Origin: Entomortierella parvispora
Lineage: Eukaryota; Mortierellomycota; Mortierellomycetes; Mortierellales; Mortierellaceae
Direction: 5' to 3'
Assembly (NCBI GenBank): GCA_963573315.1
Contig: OY752144.1
Location: forward strand, 1,792,501-1,856,500
DNA: 64,000 nucleotides
The notes below the pieces were generated by a model, which ran no database searches, had not been told where the DNA came from, and saw only the letters and a program-made list of their open reading frames with translations. The position numbers were made by a program, and so were the translations under genes. Position 1 is the first letter of the stretch; each line of letters begins with the position of its first letter. Of this stretch, positions 31,756 through 42,589 are shown in pieces.

Positions 31756-34409
31756 AGCAATCTGCCGCGAGTTTGGCGGATGCAGAGGCAACGATCCAAG
31801 AGCTACGGATGGAACTCGCCAAATACAACCCTACGAACCCATTGCTCCATGGAACACAGCAGCAGGAGTATGGGCAGCTCCTTGAAAAATCAAAAAAACT
31901 TGTACAGGAACACGCTGATCTGGAAAAATCCGTTAGAGAGCTTCATATCGAAAAGGACCTTTTGGTTATGGATCTCGAAGCAATGCAAGAAGAGTTAAGG
32001 TATTGATTATGCCATGTCTTCAAAAGTCCTCTTTCTCCCTTCCTAGATCTAAAGTTCAACTCCTTCTTTAGAGCCAACGCTGAGGGTACAGAGAACTCCT
32101 TAATGCCCACAACCCCCAACCCTCGCTTCAGCACCAACCATGACTTCATGAAGCAAGCTTATCAGGCAGAGGTTAAGGCTCTCCAAGAACAAAAAGAGAG
32201 CTTGCAGCGCGACATTCAGGCCTTTGTCGCACAACGGGACAATGTTCTGGATGAGATGCAGGTTTTAAGCGTCCGCAACGCTGAACTGTCGACCATCAAT
32301 AACGACATGATGAGAGAGATGCAAGGTCGGTCGGACGCAAAGCCGAAAGCTGCTTCTAGTAACAATGGTATGCTGCAATCATTTATGGCGACCAGAGTTA
32401 GACGTCAGCGACTGCCGAGTGATAACAGCAGACCTGAGCTGAAATTGATTGGAGGGAACGAATCTACTCACTCATTCTCCTCCACACTCTCAGATGATCG
32501 TGGCCGGTCTGCAGACGAACATTCTGTTCACAAGGCGAGAAAAGGGGACCGTAGCGAGGATTTATTCGGGGAGGAAATCGTAGCACCGAAAAAGTTCAAT
32601 TGGAAGAAGGGCACGACGAATACTGTCAAAAGCGTCGGTGCAATGTTTGGAAAGCTACTTGTTGAGGGGCCTACAACAACAGCATCGAGTTCTAGTCTTG
32701 AGGTCCCTGCAAGCCGAGGCGGACAGCTCTTGTCAGACTCTGCTAGCGCCAATGGTATGACTGCAGGAGCGAGATCATTTTCAAGCAACAGCGAGACAAG
32801 ATCCTTGAGCGAACGATCGATGGATCAGCACAGTTTTATTCAACACAACTATGTCCGGAGAACGCACTGCGACTGCTGTGACGACAAGATGTGGGGTCGC
32901 GAATACAAGTGTCGCAGTAAGTTGACAGACTAACCCTTTGGAAACAAACAAACTGTTGACGGATGCTGACATCAATTCTCTTTTGTAGATTGCGGTTTTC
33001 AAGCCCATAGCAGGTGCATGCACGAGGTGATGCCGGGTTGCTCCGGCTCTTACAAGGATGCTGATTCTAGCAGCGTCCGCAACATGACTCCTAGCGGTGG
33101 CAGTGGCCATGGTGTACCACCCCCGCCCTCAAGCAAGCAGGTTATGTTTGGGAACGACCTTCTAGACCAACTTGAACGGGAGCAAAGAGGTGTGCCGCTT
33201 GTGGTCGAAAAGTGTATCGAGGCTGTGGATGAGCGAGGGTTGGAGGTTGAAGGAATTTATCGAAGATCTGGCATGGCAGCAGAGGCGAGACAGCTTGTGC
33301 AGGCTTACGATGTCGGTTTGCAGCCCGACCTGAACGATACAGACATTTACCAGGACATTTGCTCCATCACCTCGGTTTTGAAGCAATACCTTCGCAGTCT
33401 GCCCGAGCCTTTGATCCCGTATGATCTCTATGCAGAGTTCATCGACGCCATTAGCTTACCCCAGAACGACGTCAAGATTCAGACCTTCAAGGACCTTATG
33501 GAGCGGATGCCATTTGCCTATTATCAGACCCTGAAGGTCCTTCTGGAGCATCTGAACAGAGTCACGCAGAGAGACAAGATCAATCTCATGAACGCTAAGA
33601 ATCTCTCTGTTGTGTTCGGTCCAACGTTGATGCGCAATCCTGACCCGAGCAAAGAAATTTTGGACATGACTTACAAAAACATGACGATCGAGTTTTTCAT
33701 CACCAACACATCGGAGCTGTTTGTGCGCAATCCACGCCCTTCCACTAGTAGTAGCCACGGTACTGCGAGGCCCTCTATTGGTAGTAGCCATGAGCGACCT
33801 TCAACAAGTAGTAACCACTCGAATCTCAGTGCCGTAGCGAGTATGTCAGGGTCGCAACAACTCCAACAACAATCTCAGCAATCATGGCCGGCACAACAGC
33901 AGCAACATCAGCAACAGCAACAGCAACGTCAAGGACCAAACAGCTCCAATACACCTGTTGCCCCACCAAGGCGGACCAATGGCGGCAGGTCAACTGCAGG
34001 TGGCTCAACAACACTTGGGGGAAGTACGACACCCTCGCCACCTTCTCTGCCTTGTCTACCGAGCAGCGGCTCGATGGCGGATTTGCTAGTGCAGCCCATG
34101 CCCCAGTCTACACCTCTAGGTCCTCCTCAACCACCCGTGTATCAACCAACAACGCAGTTCCGTCCACAACCATACCAACCACAGGCGCAACAGCATCCAA
34201 CTTTGCAGCAGCTACACCAAAAACAGCTCCAGCTCCAAATGCAACAAAAGCAATCTCAATCTTCCTCGACTGCTATGCTTCCACAACAGCTTCAGTCGCC
34301 CCCTACTTCTCAGTCGCCTGTCATGTCCTACCCGCAGCCAGTTCTTCTCTCTGCCACACCGCATCAACAGCAGGCGAATCCTGAAGTTGACATGACCCAT
34401 TTCCCTTGA
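30147..34409 (+). CDS. LIM-LIM-C1-RhoGAP protein (Rga1-like)
   Basis: Exons: 30147-30244, 30345-30487, 30564-30775, 30943-31653, 31758-31999, 32072-32916, 32989-34409; 3,672 nt, 1,223 residues. Two LIM zinc domains (about residues 9-60 and 63-118, with WHVQCFRCAKC and YHADCFRCIQC cores), a Gln/His tract, coiled coil (about 390-530), a C1 domain (about 725-775, HNYVRRTHCDCCDDKMWG), a RhoGAP domain (about 795-985) with the arginine finger in GIYRRSG, and a Gln/Pro-rich tail. It should inactivate Rho or Cdc42 GTPases, as yeast Rga1 does at polarity sites. Intron 1 begins with GC (GCAAGT); only that donor gives the intact LIM cysteine. The GTPase target cannot be read from sequence. Confidence 0.88.
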
Positions 34410-34494
34410 AGGAGAGAGAGAGATGGGGGCTTCTCGTTCCCAATCTAAGATACCCTCAGAAATCAAAAGTAAAGCAAAAAAAAAAGTTCATTCT

Positions 34495-35735
34495 CTATCT
34501 TGATCCAACGATGCAACGGGCTCGATCCGCCAGATCCTTCCAAACTTCAACACGTGTAAATCCAGCATGGCGGAGAGACGTTGATACGGAGTCTGCCTGG
34601 TGATCACCCCCAATCTCAAGAACAACTTCAGGCATTTCAACTCTATCGAGAATTGGTCCATTTCGCCGGGTTTTTGTGTTGAGGAGGTCCATGACCATGT
34701 GGGCAATCTTGGGGTAAAATATCAGCCCCTCCTCATCCGCCATTAATGCTTTTGGGTCCTCCCATTTTGAAACTTCAGGCTCGAGTTCAGGCTGCTCCGA
34801 ATGGGCGATATAAGGTGGATTCGAAACAACCATGTTAAATGACGATCCCTTCGAGGCCGACTCATTAGTCTGTGTGTTTACAGCTTGATCCGGGATTAAA
34901 AAACCATCCTGCCTGTTCAAAAGCATGTGGACAGCCTCCGGATGGAACAGGTCTGCTTGGAGAAACTGAACTGGGTTGCTATTGAGGAGATGTCGGTTCA
35001 TTGCCTCATTCTCCCGGGCTAATTTAATAGCAAGATCATGAATATCCACCCCAGTTAACCTGCAGGAGGATTTAGGAAGGGCAGAAGCCAAGCCCAGTGG
35101 TATGCAGCCAGATCCAGTACAGAGATCCAGAATATTGAACGGCCCTGTGGAGCGTTTCGACCCTGATCTGTCTAGAGATTCATGATCCACTGAGCTGCCG
35201 TTTGCTACTATGTATTTCCTAATAATCTTCGCCAATCGACCAGTCCACTCCTCAGTTTCCCATCTTTTTTTTTTTTTTTTTAAAAAAAAAAATAAGAAGT
35301 TGTTAACGGGAAGTATTTTGGAAGCAAATAGGATTGCAGTGTTGATAGCTAACCTTGGAATCAGGGTCGGAGGGCGGACAAGGATTTCAAGATCTAAAAA
35401 TGGTTGTGTCCCTAGAAAGATGCTAGTGAGTCAACTGCACCTGCCCTATTCTTGAAGTTGAGTGTTGCCTGTCCAATTCTCACTATACCTAAGATATATT
35501 GCAGAGGTTTTCGATCGTGGACCCGCTGATCGATGTAGTTTTGCATTAAACCAATCTCTGCTTCCGACATGTAATCGGCCTCTACGGCCGACGGTTTCAT
35601 TCCAAGACGGGCTGTTTGCTCCTTTGCATGAAGAAGGAGCCACTTTGCTTCCTGAGTTGCATGATTCCAATTATGGTTGCACACAGGCACCAAAGCCAAT
35701 GTCCAATTTTTGACAAGTTCCGCCTTTGCGCGCAT
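34495..35735 (-). CDS. MTQ1: Mitochondrial release factor glutamine methyltransferase (HemK/PrmC family)
   Basis: Exons (complement): 35489-35735, 35354-35411, 34495-35263; 1,074 nt, 357 residues. An N-terminal helical domain ends in KPLQYILGTQPFLDL, characteristic of PrmC/HemK. A Rossmann methyltransferase domain follows, with the SAM-binding motif LDLCTGSGCIPLGLA and the catalytic NPPY near residue 251, which holds the target glutamine. It methylates the GGQ glutamine of class I release factors. I favour the mitochondrial Mtq1 over cytosolic Mtq2 because Mtq1 keeps the PrmC N-terminal domain. The last intron has a very AT-rich acceptor (a poly-A run before AG). It converges with the RhoGAP gene, 85 bases between stops. 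Confidence 0.85.
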
Positions 35736-36138
35736 CAACGTTGTGGATCGAGTTGTGTGAGTGTGTGTGCTGTGCGCCCAGATTTAGTATTAGGCCCAAA
35801 ACCTTGACGGAAATTGCTCCGTTTCACACCCGTAAGCAGAAGATTTCGTTCCTCAGGACATTCGGGTGGCTCAAATAGAAATACCAATGCCTGAAGGAGT
35901 TCCGTTGCGACTATCAAGGGATAGCGGACATGGCCTGTTTTTCGTAGATTATCATGGCCTGCATGGTGGTTCATAATATAAGCAAGGTTTATTTTGCTGA
36001 TAATTTACCAAGGAATCTGTCCCAGGTGCCGTCGATGAAGAGAACATGGTTGGTGAGTCTGGTTCCGGTGGGTCTGACGGTGAACACGACGATGATGGTA
36101 ATAGTGGCAAAGAGAGGGTTCTCGTACAGCTTCCATAC
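35735..36138 (-). other. Possible spliced small reading frame upstream of MTQ1
   Basis: Two open segments, 36009-36138 and 35735-35958, join through a good GT-AG intron into about 117 codons. The first begins right after an acceptor-like AG with no start codon found upstream, so a first exon is missing. Its hydrophobic start and phrases such as VLFIDGTWDRFLG and LLQALVFLFEPPE look protein-like, but I do not recognise a family. Its stop TGA overlaps the MTQ1 ATG by one base (TGATG). It may be a gene remnant, a leader frame of the MTQ1 transcript, or chance; other frames are also open here. Confidence 0.25.
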
Positions 36139-36289
36139 CTAGTATTCGAGTCAACTGCAGAGAAAGAGAGATACGAGAAGAACGAGCGAGCCCTATGCGA
36201 AAGAAAGCCCTAGGCAATAAAAACTGCCATTGAGGCAATGTATTAAGAAAAAAAAGTTCGCTAATCTGACAAGGGACGCTCCTAATTCA

Positions 36290-37676
36290 TTAGGGTCTAG
36301 GCGACGGTGTAAGTCTTTCTGGGCTACCTAGAACTTCGCCCAGGCTCCCAGAAGGCAGGATATCCAGTCCCTGGAAGAGCTTAACAGAATCTCCACTTTC
36401 GGTCGGGACACTTCCTTTCAAAGTGCACGTTTTTAGCTCCCTTACAAGAGCAAGTTTCAGGTCCATCATTTTCCTTTCGTGTTCCCGAGCTCGCTCATTT
36501 TCCTCATGCTGTTTGTGTTGTAGGAGCAATTCTTTTTCCCAGATCGCAAGATCGCGCTCTTTGATGGCCAGATCATGCCTTCGTCGACTCTCTTGTTGTG
36601 TAAATTGCAGTTGTTCGCGAGCAACCTGCACGAACTCGGAAAGGGCCGATACAACTGATACCTTTTTAACTTTGTTTGACGGTCCCATTGGAGTTAATGG
36701 AGCCAAAACTGTGGTTCCCTTGCCTCTGTTAGACGAAAATGCCCGTGTAGATTTCGATTTCAGTATTGTGGATGATGCTGTTAGCGTGGTGGGTTGATCT
36801 GGGATCTGTCCTGATAGTGCTGAAGCCCGAAAGCGGCCGATGAGGATCTCGTCCTCTGATTCTTCTTCTCCAGTCTCTTCGTCATTAAATACCCAGTCTG
36901 GACTACTAGGTAGCTGTGAATCAACGTCCAGTCCATGATCCAAATTATGAAGCGAGTCCATTGGTGCCGTTTCTAACTCTCCGTGCGCTGCAAGCCATAT
37001 GGCCTCCCATTCAAAATAAAACGGGGACTTGCCTCCATTTTTCTTCGCTAGTATCACCGAATTCAGCTTCATTTCGCCGCGTCTCGGCGTCATGGAAAGA
37101 CTTGATCATCTTGGCGATCTTGTTCTTGATTTGAAGTTCGCCGAGCGTAATATGGAAATATTCATTGAACTCCTCGGCCAGTCGCTTGTAAACTTTGGCC
37201 TTTGGCGTCTTCCGATTGGTGTCAGCGTCTCTTTTACCCTGCAGCACGGAACAAGTTGATGGGTCTGTGAGCTCCTCCGCAAGCCATTCTACCTGTTCCA
37301 GGGTGAAGCTGTGTGGCGAGTCCTTCTGAGATTTGCGCTTCGACGTTTTCAAGGGAGATAGCTCAGGCGACTTCACAGAGATTGACTCATTCCTCCTCCT
37401 AGAGCTTGAGGGTTGTGACAGAGCAAAACACGGCCCTTGCCGCTTCTTGGTAGAGCTTGTAGACATTGCTGAGGAAGTGGACTGTGAAGGTTTCGGAAAG
37501 GGTTGTGATAGATGTGAAGTGTTGTAATTATTGTCGGATTGTTGGTTGTTGACGGAGGTCGCAGCCAAATGGGAAGGCGCTATAGCTGGCGCGTCGATTG
37601 GAGAAGGATATTGGACCGGAGGAGTGGCTTGAGAATATGCAGGCGACATGCCAGATAAGAGCGTTGACATATCCAT
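36290..37676 (-). CDS. Myb/SANT-like DNA-binding protein with an apparent frame break
   Basis: Two overlapping frames make one protein. The first (from ATG 37676, or via an upstream mini-exon starting at 37853) codes a Ser/Pro-rich N-terminus, then a helical domain beginning FTLEQVEWLAEEL and continuing to DTSEE. The second codes KSPFYFEWEAIWLAAHGE, an acidic linker, a coiled coil rich in Glu/Arg/His and a C-terminus at 36290. The pattern resembles fungal Myb/SANT or trihelix-like domains, where a Pro-Tyr-Tyr/Phe-Tyr box follows such a helix. The switch falls at a run of five T (37038-37042, five A in the message). Removing one base would give a continuous protein, and no normal-size intron fits. 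It could be an assembly error, a true mutation, or a tiny or GC-type intron. Confidence 0.6.
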
Positions 37677-38113
37677 GTTCTGCAAGAAAATTTTGCAAGC
37701 TTCCTCCAGTCCCGAAGTGACATGTAGATATCACCGTTATTGCGATGACGACTATGGTTGTGATTGAGGCAGGCGAGGTAGAGGCTAGGGAGGTTGTTGA
37801 TGCTGCTGAACAGTAGAGTTGCTGATAGAATGAATGGCGGACGTCGACGACATGATTGAGATGAAGGGTATAACCACCGCTCTTGTGCTCAGTTTTGATT
37901 TTCAGGCTCTGCCAACGATATCAGAGAATCATTTTGCGGAGAATCTGTCGAGAATCAAAACAGGAAAGAAAGGAGGACCGCTCAATTGAACGAATAGAAC
38001 AGACAACAATAACTTTGGTGTGTATTTTTCTTCGAGTTCTAAGCTAGCAAGATGAGGATCCACCTCCGCGCCTGCGAGCATTGAATTGGTGGATATTCCT
38101 TCCTTTTTTAATT

Positions 38114-39988
38114 TTAGTCACTCTCTTTGCGACAGATGCGAACACTGGGATAGGCTGAGGTGAGCCAAGCAAGAAGATCGTTGGAGATGTTGTAATGCTC
38201 CGCATCTATACGACAAAGCTCTGGTAATTCATTCATTATCCACTCAATATCTTCCCTTTTGAATGTCTGGTAGAGCCCCAAGACGTGTAGTCTCTTGATG
38301 GAAGAGAATCCTCGCAGGAGCTTACTTGGCTTGGAGGCGGTCAGTTTTGGACCACCTCCCATCACCCCAAGATATTGCAGCTGGCAAACGTTTTGAATAG
38401 GATGGAGTGGGTGCTTCTGCTCATCGAGAGAATCTGACGAGGTCGAATTGATCGTCTCATGATCTGTATGAATAGCCAGCCCAGTCTCATGATTGCAGCC
38501 AGCTTCACCATGCATGTCTACGCGACTGATATCCACGACAGATGATTTCCCATTGACGGGTGCGAATAGTCCAACATCCACAAATAAAATTTGTAACTGG
38601 GTACATGTCCAAGCACGACTATCGAATACTGTTGGATCCATTATGATTCCCGATGACTCTAGGTGTCGCAAGGAAGGCCCTGACTCGCTCAGGAACTGAT
38701 GTAGCCCTTTGGAAGTGATGGATGTGCAGTAGTGGACGTCCAATCTGAGGAGCTTCTTGCAATTACTTGCTACGAGAAGTAGCCCTGCGTCCGATATGTT
38801 TGTCCCAGACAAGTTGATTACGGTTAATAGGGGGAACGAAGCAAACACTAGCCCGAATGTGTCTCGGTCAAGTTGCTTGCAAGATCCAACGTCCAATGCA
38901 TAAAGGCCGCGGCAAGACTTTTTGAGGGTGGCCAAACAATCCATGGATATATAGAGGCTTTCGTTTCGGGCCATGGATAGCTCCAAGAGTGCCGGACAAA
39001 CGCAGAGAAGCCTCCCCAAATACTCAGACTCGATGGCCACCTCCTTGAACGTAAGATATTTGATCCGAGTTGCTCCTCTTTTAGCCCAAGCTTCGCTCCT
39101 TAATACCGATGAAGAGCCGTTAAAGACATCGTCATGCTCGTCTTGAAAGGTTATACGTGTGAGAGAGAGAAACTCGAGCTGGCGGCAAAGCAGGAAGATC
39201 TTTGATAGTTGGTCTTGCATGAGTGTCAAGTTCAGCAGCTTGAGTGTCGTGAGTTGCTGTAGGCTTTGGATCGACACCAATATCGAGTCGGAGAGGAGGT
39301 CGGGACAGACAGCGCTGAGAGCCAGAGACAATAGTGTCGACTGGACCTTGTTGAGAAGCCTTTCTTTGACAACTATTGTATCCTTGCTCCCGTAAAGAGA
39401 CATACTCCGAAGTCGTGGTAATTCGCACAGTAGAAGCTCCTCGTAATCCGTCCAATCTTCGCACTTTAATGATCGTATGTTGTGCGCTTGACTGGAAATA
39501 GAGGAACAGAAACGGCCATCGCGCCAATTCCTGTCCACAATGTGTCTCCACAGCAAAGGCGTGCAATGTGTATGCCAAATCCTTGAAACGCGACAACTGG
39601 CCGCTAATGACGGCTTGTCCAGGAATATGCAGATAGACCGAATGATTTCCGGGACTTCAAACAGTCGGTTCTGCTCTCGGGTAGTGACCGTGCTGCATGA
39701 AGAGTCGGGGAGTATGTCAATGTTCATGTCCATGGTCGAGACCACTACTTCAAAGTCTACGGTGAGCTCATTGTCCTGCCGTCGTTTGTTTGGTCGTCGT
39801 ATAGGACTGGTTGGTGCCATTTCGATCTTTCCTTTAATGTCGGTCGACTCAACGAACCGATGTTCAATGTTCAGACTTGGCGCACCGGCCTGGTCGCGAC
39901 TAGCGGAGTCTGAAGAAGGCGGGGGTAAGATAACAACGGAGGTCTTTCTTCGAGGGGTTGCCCGAAGAATAGAACTCAGGATGCCCAT
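38114..39988 (-). CDS. F-box and leucine-rich repeat protein
   Basis: A single exon, 624 residues. A basic Ser/Pro-rich N-terminus is followed by an F-box-like helix set (about residues 108-150, with ICIFLDKPSLAASCRVSRIWH and the WRHIV end) and then irregular leucine-rich repeats to the C-terminus (repeated LxxLxLxxN-type units such as LTVINLSGTNISDAGLLLV). F-box proteins recruit substrates to SCF ubiquitin ligases through Skp1. This class is greatly expanded in Mortierella-type fungi, so the substrate cannot be guessed. No intron or frame break is needed. Confidence 0.8.
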   Translation of the reverse strand: MGILSSILRATPRRKTSVVILPPPSSDSASRDQAGAPSLNIEHRFVESTDIKGKIEMAPTSPIRRPNKRRQDNELTVDFEVVVSTMDMNIDILPDSSCSTVTTREQNRLFEVPEIIRSICIFLDKPSLAASCRVSRIWHTHCTPLLWRHIVDRNWRDGRFCSSISSQAHNIRSLKCEDWTDYEELLLCELPRLRSMSLYGSKDTIVVKERLLNKVQSTLLSLALSAVCPDLLSDSILVSIQSLQQLTTLKLLNLTLMQDQLSKIFLLCRQLEFLSLTRITFQDEHDDVFNGSSSVLRSEAWAKRGATRIKYLTFKEVAIESEYLGRLLCVCPALLELSMARNESLYISMDCLATLKKSCRGLYALDVGSCKQLDRDTFGLVFASFPLLTVINLSGTNISDAGLLLVASNCKKLLRLDVHYCTSITSKGLHQFLSESGPSLRHLESSGIIMDPTVFDSRAWTCTQLQILFVDVGLFAPVNGKSSVVDISRVDMHGEAGCNHETGLAIHTDHETINSTSSDSLDEQKHPLHPIQNVCQLQYLGVMGGGPKLTASKPSKLLRGFSSIKRLHVLGLYQTFKREDIEWIMNELPELCRIDAEHYNISNDLLAWLTSAYPSVRICRKESD

Positions 39989-40134
39989 AGTCGAGGATTT
40001 CTTGGCTCTTGGGCTGCGTTGGGTTCAAGGCGGAAAGGAGTTAGAACGAGTGGGTTGTTTGATACATGCCGCGCCCGCCTGCCTGATAAAATGTCACATG
40101 ACTGTAGTATTCAGTTGATGCAAAGGTATTTATT

Positions 40135-40770
40135 TTAGTTGTCGTCGCCGTCCGACTCGTCTGCTTCCACGGTCATCTTCCTGCTCTGGTCTCCCATGCT
40201 CTTTGACCGTAGTGCTTTGATCTACACAATCAATGGTGGTTGTCAGTAAGTGCTCCAGAGTGTACAGTGCCTGCCGCAGAAGGTGAGGAAGCTCCCTGTA
40301 TTCAAGAGGATCGGCGCACAATGTGTTACCTTTTTGCGCAAATCCAGCTCCTTCTTGGATACGCGACCGGTAACCTTGTAATAGTTGAGGTTTCTCTCGA
40401 CAACCACCTCTTGTTTCTCCTGCTCGGTTTTTAGCTTGACTGCAAGGCAAAGATTGTTGCAAGTGGTCAGTGCATAAGTCTGTGGGATCTACAAAAGGAG
40501 GCTACAACCCCTGAAATTTCTGAAGAGCTTACGCAGTGGATTCTCCTTGGCCTCCCGTTCCTCCTGGTTCCGTTTCACAGAATGTCCATAACGCAATTGA
40601 TATTTAATTTTTTTCAGTCCTGATTTTGTTGCTGGGAGGGGATCTGCTACAGTCGTCTTTTTTGACTGCTTTCGTAAGGTGCTTGAGTTTGTGGGCTTTG
40701 ACGAGGCTGACAATGAACTGCCACTGCTAAGGAGAGATTCAAGTGCCTGGGCGGCGAGTTTCTTGGACAT
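40135..40770 (-). CDS. Small basic coiled-coil protein, unknown function
   Basis: Exons (complement): 40533-40770, 40330-40439, 40135-40221; 435 nt, 144 residues. The N-terminal half is Ser/Lys-rich, the middle is strongly charged and helical (KRNQEEREAKENPL through KKELDLRKK), and the C-terminus is acidic (EADESDGDDN). The basic-then-acidic composition is common in small nuclear or nucleolar proteins, but I recognise no family. The spliced model is supported by three exons that keep frame and by good splice sites. It lies 106 bases downstream of GCN3 on the same strand and 146 bases upstream of the F-box gene. Confidence 0.7.
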
Positions 40771-40876
40771 GGTCGACTTTTTGAGATGAATAGAATGCAG
40801 AAAGCAGAAAGCAGTTCCAAAACAACAAAAAAAAAAGAAAAAGAAACAAAAAAAATTGTCGTGACTGCTTTATTGT

Positions 40877-42292
40877 TCATAGGTACAGCTTGATCAGTTC
40901 GTCCGAAACTCCTGAAGGTGTCAAAACACCGAGGTCTGTGAAAAGCAGCGTGATGTAATTGGGAGGGGTATAGTCCACCAGAGGGTTTGATCCCTGCGAT
41001 GCCTGATCCTCCGAGGTCTTCATGTGCAAAGCCGTCTGAGACGTTGCTGGGGAAGGAGAGGCTGTGAATGATGCTTTCTTCAAAGAAGTCGCGCTGTTAG
41101 TCAAAGAAGGATCGTTCGACTTTGAGTCATAGTCGATATTCAACTCCTGGAACGACAAGGTGTCTGCATTGTATGTTGGGAGGTCGTATTGGTTCAAAGG
41201 AAACAGACGAACAAACTTGTAGCTATGGACAGAGAGTGAGATGTTCAATTAGAGCAAAGTCATCGTTTGTGTGCGATTTCGAGAGAAAATAATCTCAATA
41301 TACCTCTCAGCGACAGCGTAGAACGGCTTATTAGCCGCCTTGGCGACGATGGCCATTTGGTACGATCCAATCTGATTGATCAAGCCACCGTTCTCCACAA
41401 CACCCTCAGCTCCAACGAGGACCATATCGACCTTGTCAATTACGTATCCAACAGCGGCATCCAGAATGATTGTTGTTGGGATTCCTGCTGCGCGCAATAC
41501 CTTTGCTGAACGAATTCTAGGGGTAAGAGAAATTTAAAAGGCGAAAAGTGACGAACGATGAGTCAGAAAGGATGTGATACTCACCACATTACAGCCTCCA
41601 ACAAACAACATCAAGTATACTTACCCTCCTTGTGTCTGGCTCGACTCCGTGACAAACACCTTGAATCGCTTGTGGTTTTCAGCCGCTCTTTGAAGCAAAA
41701 GCGAAACCACTCGAGAGTGAGCATGAATGAGAACTACACTGCCGTCCTTAATGAATGGTAGTCCCAATTCGGCAATCTTGTATCGACATGCATCGGCCTT
41801 TTCCACAAAGCGTTGTCCGCGCGAAATCAAGGTCCCTTTCCAGGTCTCAAAGTCTGCCACATCCTGAGAGTTGCGTGTCACAAAGCGTACGAAAAGGTCG
41901 CATCCAGCAGAGAGAGAGATCGAGTTCCTGACAGAGCTCTTCAGTTGTTGACTAGCATCCTTGATGGAGAGCATAAACTCTGACATGGTCGTGGCTATCA
42001 TGAAACGGTTTGGAGTATTAATAGAAAAAATCAATAGCGCTATGGAGCTGTTGTAGGAGCCAAAGGCCTTACCTTTGGAATGCCTAATAAGCTCGACAAG
42101 AGACTCGATGGCTGCCACGGGCATCGACAGCTCCTAAAACAAAGAGAGGCATAGAGGCGAGAGTTTCGACAGTGAGTTCTTCAGTGAATGATATTATACT
42201 GCTGTCCCAATGCGGCGATCTAACATTCACATTCATCGTACAGGCGAGTCGAGCAGCAACTTCTTGTAGTGAGCAACAATTTCGAACGACAT
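40877..42292 (-). CDS. GCN3: Translation initiation factor eIF2B subunit alpha
   Basis: Exons (complement): 42242-42292, 42073-42133, 41625-41994, 41304-41516, 40877-41222; 1,041 nt, 346 residues. It belongs to the regulatory subcomplex of eIF2B, the nucleotide exchange factor for eIF2, and senses phosphorylated eIF2 under stress. The family pattern is clear: the N-terminal helical part ([15 protein letters not shown]), [15 protein letters not shown], the core [33 protein letters not shown], and the C-terminus [20 protein letters not shown], nearly the same as human EIF2B1. One stretch (about residues 275-310) is an extra Ser/Ala-rich loop. The first exon codes only 17 residues. Confidence 0.93.
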
Positions 42293-42589
42293 GATGTGCT
42301 GGAGAAAGGTGATTGAAGATCTTGTTACAGATGGCATCAAAGTAGAGCTGTGGCCGGAGGTGGCTTAGAAAAAGGCCGCAGCGTGAAATGTTTGCTGGCT
42401 TTCTTTTCGTGGCCCGTCTCTTTTTCTATGGGGTTTTCTATGATGCTGCTATAGTCAGCCTCTCCTTCTCCTTTTACCTCCTCGCTCTGTTCTCTGACCT
42501 TTTGACTAACAGTTAATTATGTGATAGCCCTGCCGTTATAACCCGCCTCCTCAATGTAGTAAGTTCTTTATTCAAAGATCAGCTTAGCA
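42293..42589. other. Spacer between FAT1-like gene and GCN3
   Basis: 297 bases between the FAT1 stop and the GCN3 start codon, both genes on the minus strand. It should hold the FAT1 3' end and the GCN3 promoter. I see no other feature. Confidence 0.5.

Noticed and set aside
36005-36238. DTW-domain reading of the phrase FIDGTWDRF in the small frame upstream of MTQ1
   Set aside because: Only a few residues resemble that family and the rest does not follow its pattern; left unassigned.
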